A stretch of DNA of 64,000 nt from Gluconacetobacter azotocaptans (GTDB lineage Bacteria; Pseudomonadota; Alphaproteobacteria; Acetobacterales; Acetobacteraceae): assembly GCF_014174355.1 (NCBI RefSeq), contig NZ_JABEQF010000005.1, positions 124,001 through 188,000 on the forward strand, written 5' to 3'. Position numbers and translations under genes: made by a program. The notes beneath the pieces are model-generated. The model was not told the DNA's origin and did no database searches. It saw only the letters and a program-made list of their open reading frames with translations. Positions 7,864-17,499 of the stretch are shown piece by piece; within the stretch, counting starts at the first letter, position 1; each line of letters starts with the position of its first letter.

Positions 7864-10800
7864 GTGAATCCGTCCCGCCTGTTCATCGAACGCCCGGTCG
7901 CCACCACGCTGCTGATGCTCGCCATCATGCTGGCGGGGCTGCTGGGCTATCATTTCCTGCCGGTCTCGGCCCTGCCGCAGGTCGATTATCCGACCATCAC
8001 CGTGCAGACCTTCTATCCCGGCGCGGGGCCGGACGTCATGGCGACGTCGATCACGGCGCCGCTGGAAACCCAGTTCGGCCAGATGCCCGGGCTGGACCAG
8101 ATGACATCGCAATCGTCGGGGGGGGCCTCGGTCGTCACTCTGCGCTTCGGGCTGACGATGTCGATGGACGTGGCCGAGCAGGAGGTGCAGGCCGCGATCA
8201 ACCAGGCGGCCTCGCTGCTGCCCACCGACCTTCCCGCGCCGCCGATCTATGCCAAGGTCAATCCGGCCGACACGCCGGTGCTCACCCTGGGCATCACCTC
8301 GCGCACCCTGCCGCTGACCGAGGTCGAGGATTACGTCGACACCCGGCTGGCCCAGAAGATCAGCCAGATCTCGGGCGTCGGGCTGGTCACGCTGTCGGGC
8401 GGCAACCGCAAGGCGATCCGCGTCCGCGTCAACGTGCCCAAGCTGACGTCGTTCGGCGTCGACCTCGATACGCTGCGCACCACCATCAGCAACGTCAACG
8501 TCAACTCGCCCACCGGGACGTTCGACGGGGCGCAACGCGCCTCCACCCTGCGCGTCGACGGCCAGATCACGGGCGTCGAGCAGCTGATGAACCAGGTCAT
8601 CGCCTATCAGAACGGCGGCCCGATCCGCATCCGCGACGTCGCCACCGTCGTGCAGGGACCCGAGAACACGCAGCTCGCCGCCTGGGCGAACCGCACGCCC
8701 GCCCTGGTCCTGAACGTGCAGCGCCAGCCCGGGGCCAACGTCATCGCGGTGGTGGACAACATCAAATACGCCCTGCCGCAATTGCAGAAGGCCCTGCCGC
8801 CGGGCATCTCGATCACGCCGCTGACCGACCGCACGACGACCATCCGCGCCTCGGTCGCCGACGTCGAATTCGAACTGGTGCTGGCGATGGTGCTGGTCGT
8901 CGCGGTGATCTTCGTCTTCCTGCGCAACGTGCCCGCGACCATCATCCCCAGCCTGTCGGTGCCGCTGTCGCTGGTCGGCACCCTGGCGGCGATGTACATG
9001 CTGGGCTTCTCGCTGGACAATCTGTCGCTGATGTCACTGACCATCGCGACGGGCTTCGTCGTCGACGACGCCATCGTCATGATAGAGAACATCGCCCGCT
9101 ACATCGAGATGGGCGACGATCGCATGACCGCCTCCCTCAAGGGCGCGGGCGAGATCGGGTTCACCATCATCTCGCTGACCGTCTCGCTGATCGCGGTGCT
9201 GATCCCGCTGCTGTTCATGGGCGACGTGGTCGGCCGCCTGTTCCACGAATTCGCCATCACCCTGTCGGTGACGATCATCCTGTCCGCCGTGGTGTCGCTG
9301 ACCCTGGTGCCGATGATGTGCGCCCGGCTGCTCAGCGAACGGCCGCACGGGCCGGGCGCCCGCGGCTGGTCCGCGACCGTCGAGCGCTGGACCGAAGCCG
9401 TGATCGCCGCCTACGGCCGCGCCCTGACCGTGGTGCTGCGCCACCAGCCCCTGACGCTGCTGGTGTTCGTCTGCACGCTGGCCCTGACCGGCCTGCTGGC
9501 CTGGTCCATTCCCAAGGGCTTCTTCCCCGTGCAGGACACGGGCGTGGTCCAGGGGATCTCGGTCATGGCGCAATCGACGTCGTTCGACGCCATGAAGGCC
9601 CGCCAGCAGCAGTTGGGCGACCGCATCCTGAAAGACCCCGACGTGGTCAGCCTGTCGTCGTTCGTGGGCATCGACGGGCAGAACATGACCCTCAACCAGG
9701 GCCGGTTCCTGATCAACCTGCGCCCGCATGACGACCGCGCCGAGACTGCAAGCCAGATCGCCGCCCGTATCCAGCAGGAGGTCGCGGACATCCCCGGCGC
9801 GCACCTCTACCTCCAGCCCGTGCAGGACCTGTCGCTGGACACCACCATCGCGGCCACGCAGTACCAGTTCCTGCTGGAAAACCCGGATTACGACCAGTTC
9901 CGCACCTGGGTGCCGAAATTCGTCGCGGCGCTGCAGCACGAACCCGCCCTGGCGGACGTGACATCCGACCTCCAGGCCGAAGGGCTGGTGGCGCAGGTGA
10001 CCCTGGACCGCACCACCGGCGCCCGCTATTCGATCACCCCGCAGACCATCGACAACGTGCTGTATGATTCGTTCGGACAGCGCCAGATCTCGACGATCTA
10101 TACGCAGTCCAACCAGTATCGCGTGATCATGGAGGCCGATCCGGCCTTCCAGCGGGACCTTGCCTCGCTCGGCAAACTCTATCTGCCGGGCATCAGCGGC
10201 AATGCCGGCGCCAGCACGTCGGGCCCGACCCGGTCGCCGACCTCGGGCCTGGTGCCGATGCGCGCCGTCACCACGCTGACGCACAGCACGGCGCCCCTGC
10301 TGATCACCCATGTGGGCCAGTTTCCGGCCACCACGATCTCGTTCAACGTGGCGCCGGGCTATTCTCTGGGCGCCGCCACCGACACGATCGACCGGGTCGA
10401 GCAGTCGATGCATCTGCCGGCCAGCTTCCAGACCTCGTTCCAGGGCACGGCGGCGGCGTTCCGCAACAGCCTGGGCAACGAACTGTGGCTGGTGCTGGCG
10501 GCGCTGGTCGCCGTCTACATCGTGCTGGGCATTCTGTACGAAAGCTTCATCCACCCGATCACCATCCTGTCCACCCTGCCGTCCGCGGGCATCGGCGCGC
10601 TGCTGGCGCTTCAACTGACCGGGGCGGGCCTGGACGTCATGGGCATCATCGGCCTGGTACTGCTGATCGGCATCGTGAAGAAGAACGCGATCATGATGAT
10701 CGACTTTGCGCTGGAGGCCGAGCGGGTGGAGGGCATGGAACCCGTCCACGCCATCCATCACGCGGCGCTGCTGCGTTTCCGCCCCATCCTGATGACGACC

Positions 10801-11043
10801 CTGGCGGCGATGCTCGGGGCCTTGCCGATGGTCATCGGCAGCGGCACCGGGTCCGAACTGCGCCGTCCGCTGGGTGTCGCCATCGTCGGCGGCCTGCTGG
10901 TCAGCCAGCTCCTGACACTGTTCACCACCCCGGTCATCTACCTGCTGATGGACCGCATCAGCCTGCGCCTGCGCCGCCGCTTCGGGTCGGCCGAGCGTCC
11001 TGATGCCGCCGCCCCTGGCGCGACCCCGGGGACCGCCGGCTGA
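7864..11043 (+). CDS. mdtB: RND multidrug efflux permease, MdtB type
   Basis: This 1059-residue proton-driven pump sits in the inner membrane. It starts [17 protein letters not shown], has 12 predicted membrane helices in two halves and two large periplasmic loops. The proton-relay residues are present: Asp401-Asp402 in [14 protein letters not shown] and Lys940 in [17 protein letters not shown] 7864 is chosen because GGAG lies eight bases upstream and the family N-terminus starts there; the frame upstream is not conserved in character. Its TGA shares a base with the next ATG (TGATG). MdtB and MdtC are known to form a heteromultimer with MdtA in Escherichia coli; substrates here are unknown. 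Confidence 0.94.
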   Translation: MNPSRLFIERPVATTLLMLAIMLAGLLGYHFLPVSALPQVDYPTITVQTFYPGAGPDVMATSITAPLETQFGQMPGLDQMTSQSSGGASVVTLRFGLTMSMDVAEQEVQAAINQAASLLPTDLPAPPIYAKVNPADTPVLTLGITSRTLPLTEVEDYVDTRLAQKISQISGVGLVTLSGGNRKAIRVRVNVPKLTSFGVDLDTLRTTISNVNVNSPTGTFDGAQRASTLRVDGQITGVEQLMNQVIAYQNGGPIRIRDVATVVQGPENTQLAAWANRTPALVLNVQRQPGANVIAVVDNIKYALPQLQKALPPGISITPLTDRTTTIRASVADVEFELVLAMVLVVAVIFVFLRNVPATIIPSLSVPLSLVGTLAAMYMLGFSLDNLSLMSLTIATGFVVDDAIVMIENIARYIEMGDDRMTASLKGAGEIGFTIISLTVSLIAVLIPLLFMGDVVGRLFHEFAITLSVTIILSAVVSLTLVPMMCARLLSERPHGPGARGWSATVERWTEAVIAAYGRALTVVLRHQPLTLLVFVCTLALTGLLAWSIPKGFFPVQDTGVVQGISVMAQSTSFDAMKARQQQLGDRILKDPDVVSLSSFVGIDGQNMTLNQGRFLINLRPHDDRAETASQIAARIQQEVADIPGAHLYLQPVQDLSLDTTIAATQYQFLLENPDYDQFRTWVPKFVAALQHEPALADVTSDLQAEGLVAQVTLDRTTGARYSITPQTIDNVLYDSFGQRQISTIYTQSNQYRVIMEADPAFQRDLASLGKLYLPGISGNAGASTSGPTRSPTSGLVPMRAVTTLTHSTAPLLITHVGQFPATTISFNVAPGYSLGAATDTIDRVEQSMHLPASFQTSFQGTAAAFRNSLGNELWLVLAALVAVYIVLGILYESFIHPITILSTLPSAGIGALLALQLTGAGLDVMGIIGLVLLIGIVKKNAIMMIDFALEAERVEGMEPVHAIHHAALLRFRPILMTTLAAMLGALPMVIGSGTGSELRRPLGVAIVGGLLVSQLLTLFTTPVIYLLMDRISLRLRRRFGSAERPDAAAPGATPGTAG
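10660..10695 (+). repeat. 36-bp repeat shared by mdtB and mdtC, copy 1
   Basis: Thirty-six bases beginning CTGCTGATCGGC and ending GCGATCATG are identical to 13968-14003 in mdtC. They encode [12 protein letters not shown], including the proton-relay lysine. This is paralogous coding sequence, possibly kept alike by gene conversion. Confidence 0.8.
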
Positions 11044-14000
11044 TGTTCGTACGTCTGTTCGTCCTGCGGCCGGTGGCGACCACGCTGCTGACCGTGGCGC
11101 TGCTGATCGCGGGGGCCATCGGCTATCGCGCGCTGCCGGTGTCGGACCTGCCGAACGTCGATTTCCCGGTGATCCAGGTCCAGGCCCGGCAGCCGGGCGG
11201 ATCGCCCGAGGAGGTCGCAAGTTCGGTGGCGGCGCCGCTGGAACGCCATCTGGGCCAGATCGCGGACCTGACGGAAATGACGTCGCAATCGACGCAGAAC
11301 CAGGCCCGCATCACCCTGCAATTCGCCCTGACCCGCGACATCAACGGCGCCGCCCGCGATGTCGAGGCCGCGTTGCAGGCCGCCCGCGTCGACCTGCCCA
11401 GTTCGCTGCGCCAGAATCCCAGCTATTTCAAGGCCAACCCCAACGGGGCGCCGATCATGATCCTGGCGCTGACGTCGGCCACCAGCACCATGCCGCAACT
11501 CTATGACCTGACCACCAACGTCCTGCAGCAGCATCTGTCGCAGGTCCGCGGCGTCGGCCAGGTCGAGGTCGGCGGCAGTTCCCTGCCCGCCGTGCGGGTC
11601 GAGATGAATCCCCTGCCGCTGTACAAGTTCGGCATCGGGTTCGAGGACGTGCGCGCGGCCCTGGCCTCGGCCAACGCCAATACGCCCAAAGGCTTCATCG
11701 ACCAGGACGGCCAGCGCTTCACGCTGGACACCAACGACCAGGCCCGCAGCGCGCAGGCCTATCGCGACCTGATCATCGCCTACCACAACAGCCGTCCGGT
11801 GCGGCTGTCGGACATCGCCACGATCAACGACGGGGTCGAGGACGTCCGCAATGCCGGCTATTACAACCGGCAGCCCGCCGTGCTGGCGATCATCTTCGCC
11901 CAGGCCGGGGCGAACGTCATCCACACCATCGACCAGATCAACGCCGAAATTCCCGCCCTGCGCGCGGCCCTTCCGCCCAGCGTGCAGCTGCACACCGTGC
12001 TGGACCGGTCGGTCACCATCCGCGCGGCGCTGAAGGACACGCAGTACACGCTGGTCATCTCCGTGGCCCTGGTGGTGCTGGTGGTCCTGGCCTTCCTGCA
12101 ATCGGCCCGCACGACGCTGATCCCCGCCGTAGTGGTGCCGACCTCGATCATCGCGACATTCGGGGCGATGCAGCTTCTGGGCTATTCGCTGGACAATCTG
12201 TCGCTCATGGCGCTGACCGTCTCGACCGGCTTCGTGGTCGACGACGCCATTGTGGTGATCGAGAATATCAGCCGCCATCTGGAAACCGGCATGGGCCGGC
12301 TGGAGGCCACGCTGCGGGGCGCGCAGGAAGTGGCGTTCACCGTCTTCTCGATTTCCGTGTCGCTGATCGCGGTGTTCCTGCCCATCCTGCTGCTGGGCGG
12401 GGTGGCCGGACGCCTGTTCCATGAATTCGCGATGACGATGGCGACGACGATCATCGTGTCGATGATCCTGTCGCTGACACTCAGCCCGATGATGGCGGCG
12501 CTGCTGCTGCGCCCCCACACACCCGCGCGCGACGCCGAGCAGTCGGCCCGGCCATGGCGTTTCGCCGCGCGCGGGATCGAGCGCGCGCTGCACGCCATGC
12601 AGACGGGGTACGCGCATTCGCTGGACTGGGCGCTGACCCACCGGCGGGTCGTCCTGCTGTCCCTGCCCTGCACCATCGTCCTGATGGTGGCCCTGTTCAT
12701 TCACATGCCCAAGGGCTTCTTCCCGGACAGCGATACCGGCCTGCTGATGGGGCGCCTGCAGGGCGACCAGTCTATCTCGTTCCAGGCCATGACCCAGAAG
12801 ATCGACACGGTACAGCGCGCGATCCTGGCCGACCGCGACGTGGCCAGCGTGACCGGCTTCATGGGCGGACGCGGGTCGTCGAACCAGGCCAATATCTTCG
12901 TGGTGCTGAAGGACAAGTCGCTCCGCAACGATCCTACCACGACGACGATCGCGCGCATCGACCGGCGCCTTCGGCACATGGTGGGCGCACGGTTCTTCGC
13001 AATGGCCCCCGGCGCGATCCGGATCGGCGGCCGGCAGAGCAACGCGGCCTACCAGTATACGCTGGAAGCCGACTCGGCGAGCGAACTGTATGACTGGACC
13101 CCCAAGCTGGTCGCGGCGTTGCAGAAGCACTCGCAACTGACCGACATCTCCTCGGACGTGCAGCAGGGCGGATCGGCGCTGAACGTCTCGCTCGACCGCG
13201 ACAGTTCGGCGCGCGTGAACATCACGCCCCAACTGGTCTCCAACACGCTCTACGACGCCTACGGGCAGCGCGCGGCGTCGATCATCCATAACGCGCTAAA
13301 CCAGTACCGCGTGGTGATGGAGGTCGAACCCCGCTTCTGGCAGGACCCCAACAGCCTGAAGCAGGTCTGGGTCAGCGTCACGGGCGGCACCGCCGGCGGG
13401 GGCACGCGGTCGAACACCATCCGCGTCAAGACGACGGCCGCCGCCACCACGGCCGCCAGCCTCAGCGCCCAGTCCTTCCGCAACCAGATCGCGAACACGC
13501 TGGCCGGGGGCAGTTCGGCCTCCAGCGGCTCGGCGGTGTCGACCAATTCCGCGACGATGGTGCCGCTGGACATCGTCTCCACCACCCAGCCGCAGCTCAC
13601 CGCGCTGTCCGTCAATCACCAGGGCCAGTCGGTCGCCGCCACCGTTTCGTTCAACCTGGCCACCGGCGTGTCGCTGGACCAGGCGGTCCGGATCATGAAC
13701 AGTGAAATGGTCCGCCTGCACATGCCGCCAACCATCCACGGCAGCTTCGCGGGCAATGCCGCGCAGTTCCAGAAGTCGGTCAATAACGAGCCGCTGCTGA
13801 TCCTGGCCGCCCTGGCGGCGGTCTACATGACGCTGGGCATCCTGTACGAAAGCTACGTCCATCCGCTGACCATCCTGTCCACCCTGCCCTCGGCCGGTGT
13901 CGGCGCCCTGCTGGCGCTGGACCTGGCGGGCGAGGAATTCTCGCTGATCGCCATGATCGGGGTGATCCTGCTGATCGGCATCGTGAAGAAGAACGCGATC

Positions 14001-14348
14001 ATGCTGGTCGATTTCGCGATCGAGGCCGAACGCGGCGGTCAGGCGCCCTATGACGCCATCCGCACGGCCTGCCACCTGCGCTTCCGGCCGATCATGATGA
14101 CCAGCCTCGCCGCCGCCCTGGGGGCGCTGCCGCTGATCTACGGCAGCGGCTACGGGTCGGAACTGCGCCGCCCGCTGGGCATCGCCATCGTCGGCGGCCT
14201 GCTCGTCAGCCAGGCGCTGACGCTCTACACCACCCCGGTGGTCTATCTCTATCTCGACCGCTTCGGCGCCTGGTGCCGGGCCCGATATCAATCCGCGACC
14301 GCCGCCCTGATGGGTCGGCGACGCCCCCTCAGCCAACAGGATGCCTGA
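11043..14348 (+). CDS. mdtC: RND multidrug efflux permease, MdtC type
   Basis: The 1101-residue second permease subunit is paralogous to MdtB (start [20 protein letters not shown]). The proton-relay pair Asp400-Asp401 ([14 protein letters not shown]) and Lys983 ([14 protein letters not shown]) are kept. It is longer than Escherichia coli MdtC, partly because of a low-complexity Ser/Thr/Ala/Gly insertion (about residues 775-840) in the second periplasmic loop. MdtB here has a shorter Ser/Thr/Gly insertion at the equivalent site. The ATG overlaps the mdtB stop by one base, so translation is coupled. The outer-membrane factor follows after 5 bases. Substrate unknown. Confidence 0.94.
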   Translation: MFVRLFVLRPVATTLLTVALLIAGAIGYRALPVSDLPNVDFPVIQVQARQPGGSPEEVASSVAAPLERHLGQIADLTEMTSQSTQNQARITLQFALTRDINGAARDVEAALQAARVDLPSSLRQNPSYFKANPNGAPIMILALTSATSTMPQLYDLTTNVLQQHLSQVRGVGQVEVGGSSLPAVRVEMNPLPLYKFGIGFEDVRAALASANANTPKGFIDQDGQRFTLDTNDQARSAQAYRDLIIAYHNSRPVRLSDIATINDGVEDVRNAGYYNRQPAVLAIIFAQAGANVIHTIDQINAEIPALRAALPPSVQLHTVLDRSVTIRAALKDTQYTLVISVALVVLVVLAFLQSARTTLIPAVVVPTSIIATFGAMQLLGYSLDNLSLMALTVSTGFVVDDAIVVIENISRHLETGMGRLEATLRGAQEVAFTVFSISVSLIAVFLPILLLGGVAGRLFHEFAMTMATTIIVSMILSLTLSPMMAALLLRPHTPARDAEQSARPWRFAARGIERALHAMQTGYAHSLDWALTHRRVVLLSLPCTIVLMVALFIHMPKGFFPDSDTGLLMGRLQGDQSISFQAMTQKIDTVQRAILADRDVASVTGFMGGRGSSNQANIFVVLKDKSLRNDPTTTTIARIDRRLRHMVGARFFAMAPGAIRIGGRQSNAAYQYTLEADSASELYDWTPKLVAALQKHSQLTDISSDVQQGGSALNVSLDRDSSARVNITPQLVSNTLYDAYGQRAASIIHNALNQYRVVMEVEPRFWQDPNSLKQVWVSVTGGTAGGGTRSNTIRVKTTAAATTAASLSAQSFRNQIANTLAGGSSASSGSAVSTNSATMVPLDIVSTTQPQLTALSVNHQGQSVAATVSFNLATGVSLDQAVRIMNSEMVRLHMPPTIHGSFAGNAAQFQKSVNNEPLLILAALAAVYMTLGILYESYVHPLTILSTLPSAGVGALLALDLAGEEFSLIAMIGVILLIGIVKKNAIMLVDFAIEAERGGQAPYDAIRTACHLRFRPIMMTSLAAALGALPLIYGSGYGSELRRPLGIAIVGGLLVSQALTLYTTPVVYLYLDRFGAWCRARYQSATAALMGRRRPLSQQDA
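13968..14003 (+). repeat. 36-bp repeat shared by mdtB and mdtC, copy 2
   Basis: This is the second copy of the block described at 10660-10695, in the TM10 region of mdtC. The two permease genes share several further runs of identity around it, for example in the codons for [18 protein letters not shown]. Confidence 0.8.
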
Positions 14349-14353
14349 CCCGG

Positions 14354-15940
14354 ATGACGCTGTCCCTGCCATCCCACCCGCCGTCCCCGTCACCCGCGCG
14401 TCGCCTTCGCCGTCATGTCCGGACCGCTCGTCGCCTGGCCCTGGGCCTGGGGGGCGCGCTGGCGCCCCTGGCGCTGGCCGGCTGCATGGTCGGGCCGTCC
14501 TATCATCGCCCGGACGCCGTCGCCTCGCCCCGCTTCAAGGAACTGACCCCGGCCCCCGGGTGGGAACGCGCCCATCCCGCCCTGGCGGAACTGCCGAAGG
14601 ACGCGTGGTGGACGATCTATAACGACCCGATCCTCGACAGGCTGGAATCGCAGGTCGCGATCTCGAATCAGAACGTCCGGATGTACGAGGCCAATTACCG
14701 CCAGGCCCGCGCGTTGATCAACAGCGTGCGCGCGCAGCTGTTCCCGACCCTCAGTGGCAGCATAGGCTTCAACCGCGCGGGGCATGGCGGTTCGTCCGTG
14801 TCGTCCAGCGGCAGCAGTTATGCCAACGCCGGCACGGTCTACAATTCCTACAGCATCGGTCCGCAGGCCAGCTGGGATCTCGACCTGTGGGGGCGCATCC
14901 GCCGCAATATCCAAAGCCAGGTGACCCAGGCGCAGGCCAGCGCCGCCGACCTGGCCAACGCCACCCTGTCCTACCAGACCCAGCTTGCCGTCGCATATTT
15001 CAACCTGCGCTACCAGGATTCCCTGCAGGATCTGCTGCGCCGCTACGTGCAGTTCAACACCCAGGCCCTGCAGATCGCCCAGAACCAGTTCGACGCCGGC
15101 ACAGCCGACCCGACGGCGGTGATGCAGGCCCGGACCCAGCTGGAACAGAACCGGGCCTCGCTGATCCAGGCCGGGATCGCGCGTGCGCAGTACGAACATG
15201 CGATCGCGGTCCTGATGGGCCGTCCGCCCGCCGACCTGACCATCACCCCCGGCGCGCTGACGCGCACCATCCCCGCCATTCCCGTGGGCCTGCCGGCCGA
15301 CCTGCTGCAACGCCGGCCGGACGTCGCCGCCGCCGAACGCGCGATGGAGCAGTACAACGCGCAGATCGGCGCCGCCATCGCGGCGTTCTTCCCCGACGTC
15401 ACGATAAACGCCAGCTATTCCCAAAGCGGCGGCGACCCCGTGACATCGTTGATGAGCGTCGCCAACCGGGTCTGGTCACTCGGCGCGTCGGCAACCGAAA
15501 CCCTGTTCAGCGGCGGGTCGCGCACCGCCGCGGTCCATTCGGCCGATGCCCAGTACGACAGCGCCGTCGCCACCTATCGCCAGACCGTGCTGACCGCCCT
15601 GCAGGGCACCGAGGATCAGCTGTCCAACCTGCGCATCCTGGCAGACCAGGCGGCGCAGCAGCAGATCGCGCTGGACTACGCCATCCGCGCCGTCCAGGTC
15701 TCGATGAACCAGTATCTGGCGGGAACCGAGATCTACACCACCGTCATCACCAACGAGACGACGGCCCTCAGCAATGCCGAGAGCGCGCTGAGCATCCAGC
15801 AGCAGCGCATGGTCGACAGCGTCTATCTGGTCCAGGCCCTGGGCGGCGGCTGGAACGCCGCGCGCCTGCCCTCCAAAGGCTCGTTGCAGACCGACAATCC
15901 GCTCCTGCCGTCCTTCATCCAGAAGGACAAGAACCAGTAG
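14354..15940 (+). CDS. NodT-family outer-membrane efflux lipoprotein
   Basis: The 528-residue TolC-like channel protein would complete the MdtABC pump. The N-terminus is Arg-rich, followed by a hydrophobic stretch ending in lipobox LAGC with Cys44 as lipidation site. WWTIYNDPILDRL and QASWDLDLWGRI are hallmark positions of the NodT/OprM family. Two repeated halves each carry long helical hairpins, and a Gln-rich helix ends in YLVQALGGGWN. ATG 14354 is 5 bases after the mdtC stop; a longer reading frame upstream overlaps mdtC and lacks signal-peptide character. A strong terminator follows at 15973-16010. Cognate function with mdtABC is inferred from the operon. Confidence 0.92.
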   Translation: MTLSLPSHPPSPSPARRLRRHVRTARRLALGLGGALAPLALAGCMVGPSYHRPDAVASPRFKELTPAPGWERAHPALAELPKDAWWTIYNDPILDRLESQVAISNQNVRMYEANYRQARALINSVRAQLFPTLSGSIGFNRAGHGGSSVSSSGSSYANAGTVYNSYSIGPQASWDLDLWGRIRRNIQSQVTQAQASAADLANATLSYQTQLAVAYFNLRYQDSLQDLLRRYVQFNTQALQIAQNQFDAGTADPTAVMQARTQLEQNRASLIQAGIARAQYEHAIAVLMGRPPADLTITPGALTRTIPAIPVGLPADLLQRRPDVAAAERAMEQYNAQIGAAIAAFFPDVTINASYSQSGGDPVTSLMSVANRVWSLGASATETLFSGGSRTAAVHSADAQYDSAVATYRQTVLTALQGTEDQLSNLRILADQAAQQQIALDYAIRAVQVSMNQYLAGTEIYTTVITNETTALSNAESALSIQQQRMVDSVYLVQALGGGWNAARLPSKGSLQTDNPLLPSFIQKDKNQ

Positions 15941-15972
15941 GCCGGCATCCCTGCGGATCGGCATCGTACATG

Positions 15973-16010
15973 AAAAAGGCCCCGGGGCAGGATTGCCCCG
16001 GGGCCTTTTT
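15973..16010. terminator. Strong bidirectional intrinsic terminator
   Basis: A perfect 16-bp stem (AAAAAGGCCCCGGGGC and its complement) with a 6-nt loop has A5 on one side and T5 on the other. It can end the mdtABC operon on the plus strand and the DUF1328 transcript, which stops at 16033, on the minus strand. Confidence 0.92.
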
Positions 16011-16032
16011 GTTCAGGCCGTTCCGATCCCGG

Positions 16033-16206
16033 TCACAATATCGTCCGTGCCGTCAGCAAGGCGATCAGCAGGAAAACGACGAAGGCCAGGATAAAAATGA
16101 AAAACAGGATCTTCGCGATACCGGCCGAAGCCGCCGAGATACCGGTGAACCCGAACAATCCGGCGATGATCGAGATCACCAGAAAAAACAATGCCAGTTT
16201 CAGCAT
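16033..16206 (-). CDS. DUF1328 small membrane protein (YtjA family)
   Basis: The 57-residue product starts [20 protein letters not shown] and consists of two membrane helices separated by [12 protein letters not shown], ending LLTARTIL. This two-helix layout and the [14 protein letters not shown] core are typical of the DUF1328/YtjA family, small proteins that often sit beside stress genes. GGAG lies eight bases before the ATG. An EcfG-type promoter is centred about 45 bases upstream. It follows a CsbD-like gene on the same strand and ends at a bidirectional terminator. The molecular function is unknown. Confidence 0.92.
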   Translation of the reverse strand: MLKLALFFLVISIIAGLFGFTGISAASAGIAKILFFIFILAFVVFLLIALLTARTIL

Positions 16207-16239
16207 GATCGATACTCCATCCGCGCCAACCGATTACAA

Positions 16240-16265
16240 AACGTTCTGGCGCGCCGTCGGGTTCC
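16240..16265 (-). promoter_or_regulatory. EcfG-type stress promoter of the DUF1328 gene
   Basis: On the minus strand GGAAC (16265-16261), a 17-base spacer and CGTT (16243-16240) match the EcfG consensus. The -10 element is 33 bases before the ATG at 16206, in the gap after the CsbD-like gene, so DUF1328 probably has its own stress promoter. Confidence 0.68.
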
Positions 16266-16298
16266 CCTCATGTTCCGACGGTCCGGGTTGCGCCCCTC

Positions 16299-16553
16299 TC
16301 AGCGCCGGGACCAGAGCAACGCCGCCAGGAACCCGATGACGGAAGCCACGGCCAGCGCCAGCAGGGGCTGATCCACCGTCAGGTCGCGCACCGTCTCGCC
16401 GGCCTCGGCACAATAATGGCGCGATTTGGCGCAAACGAATCGTACCTTACCCTTCAATTGCAACTCCGGGTCGCCGAACAGGCCGCCCAGCCCGTCCTGC
16501 ACGCGCCCGATTCCTTCCTCCAGCTTCGTCTCGAAATTTTCGCTCTCCACCAT
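16299..16553 (-). CDS. Second CsbD-like stress protein with membrane anchor
   Basis: This 84-residue protein has a CsbD-like segment (EEGIGRVQDGLGGLFGDPELQLKGK, split over about residues 11-35), a short middle with two cysteines (VCAKSRHYCAEAGE) and a C-terminal membrane helix (LLALAVASVIGFLAALL) ending WSRR. ATG 16553 is preceded by GGAGG at good spacing. The two cysteines seven residues apart are not part of the usual CsbD motif and could form a disulfide or bind a metal; this is speculative. It lies upstream of DUF1328 on the same strand. I found no clear EcfG promoter directly before it. Confidence 0.85.
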   Translation of the reverse strand: MVESENFETKLEEGIGRVQDGLGGLFGDPELQLKGKVRFVCAKSRHYCAEAGETVRDLTVDQPLLALAVASVIGFLAALLWSRR

Positions 16554-16689
16554 GGATGCCTCCCTTGTCCGCACGGGCCACCGGACACGCCAGGATATCC
16601 GGGGCAGGTTCGATAGAGACAATCATGATGATGCGCCGGAGATTGTCTACCTCGGCGCTGGCGCGTCTGTCCCGACTCAGGGCCGCCGC

Positions 16690-17493
16690 TCAGATCTCGG
16701 ATGCGCGCCAGTATCCGGCCTCGGCCGGGTCCGGATCTCCGGCGATCAGCGCACGCAGGCGTTCGGCCAGAATCTGCATCGCCGGCGCACCGCGGTCGCG
16801 CGGCCTCGGCCCGACCGCCAGATCCCCCCGGACCGAGGCCGGATGGCCGGCCAGCACGATGATCCGATCCGCCAGGATCATGGCCTCGTCGATATCATGG
16901 GTCACGAACAGGACCGTCTTGCGCGTCTGTGCCCAGATCCGCAGCAGTTCCTCCTGCAGGCCCGCACGGGTGATCGCGTCCAGCGCGCCGAAGGGCTCGT
17001 CCATCAGCAGCAGGGCGGGCTCCACGGTCAGGGCGCGGGCAACGCCGACGCGCTGCCGCTGGCCGCCCGACAATTGCCGCGGCCAACGGCCCGCCTGCTC
17101 GGCCAGTCCCACCAGCCGCAGGGCGTCCAGCGCACGGGCATGACGCTCGGCGCGCCCCAGGCCCAGCCCTTCCAGCCCCAGTTCCACATTCCGCTGGACA
17201 GTCCGCCACGGCATCAGCTTGGCATCCTGGAAGACCAGCCCCGCCGGCCGTCCCTGCGCCGTCGCCGCCGGCGCAAGCGTCACCTCCCCTTCGGTCGGGG
17301 CGATCAGCTTCATCGCGATCCGCAGCAACGTGGACTTGCCCGCACCGGACGGCCCCAGCACCGCCACGAACTCGCCCCGCCGGATTTCCAGATCAACCCC
17401 GCGCAGGATGAAATTCCGCCCCCCGTCATGCGACAGGCCGACATCATGCAGCCGCACCATCACGTCCGGTGCGGCGCCTTCCCCATTCGACAC
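16690..17493 (-). CDS. ABC transporter ATP-binding protein, SsuB/TauB type
   Basis: The 267-residue ATPase would energise import through the permease encoded just upstream. It has Walker A GPSGAGKS (47-54), a Q-loop in VFQDAKLMPW, signature LSGGQRQRV, Walker B LLLMDEPF with catalytic Glu, and switch His in FVTHDIDEA. MPW after the Q-loop and the EA-ILADR segment are usual in the nitrate/sulfonate/taurine group. It starts with GTG at 17493, 6 bases after the permease stop; ATG 17460 would be a shorter alternative. It is the last gene of a substrate-binding-permease-ATPase operon. No neighbouring desulfonase or oxygenase gene reveals the substrate. Confidence 0.9.
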   Translation of the reverse strand: MSNGEGAAPDVMVRLHDVGLSHDGGRNFILRGVDLEIRRGEFVAVLGPSGAGKSTLLRIAMKLIAPTEGEVTLAPAATAQGRPAGLVFQDAKLMPWRTVQRNVELGLEGLGLGRAERHARALDALRLVGLAEQAGRWPRQLSGGQRQRVGVARALTVEPALLLMDEPFGALDAITRAGLQEELLRIWAQTRKTVLFVTHDIDEAMILADRIIVLAGHPASVRGDLAVGPRPRDRGAPAMQILAERLRALIAGDPDPAEAGYWRASEI

Positions 17494-17499
17494 CCTGTC

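Noticed and set aside
9034-13289. Long minus-strand frames opposite mdtB and mdtC
   Set aside because: Shadows of the two permease genes, with no protein-like features.
16554-16622. EcfG promoter before the second CsbD-like gene
   Set aside because: Only CGAAC is found, with no CGTT at 16-17 bases.
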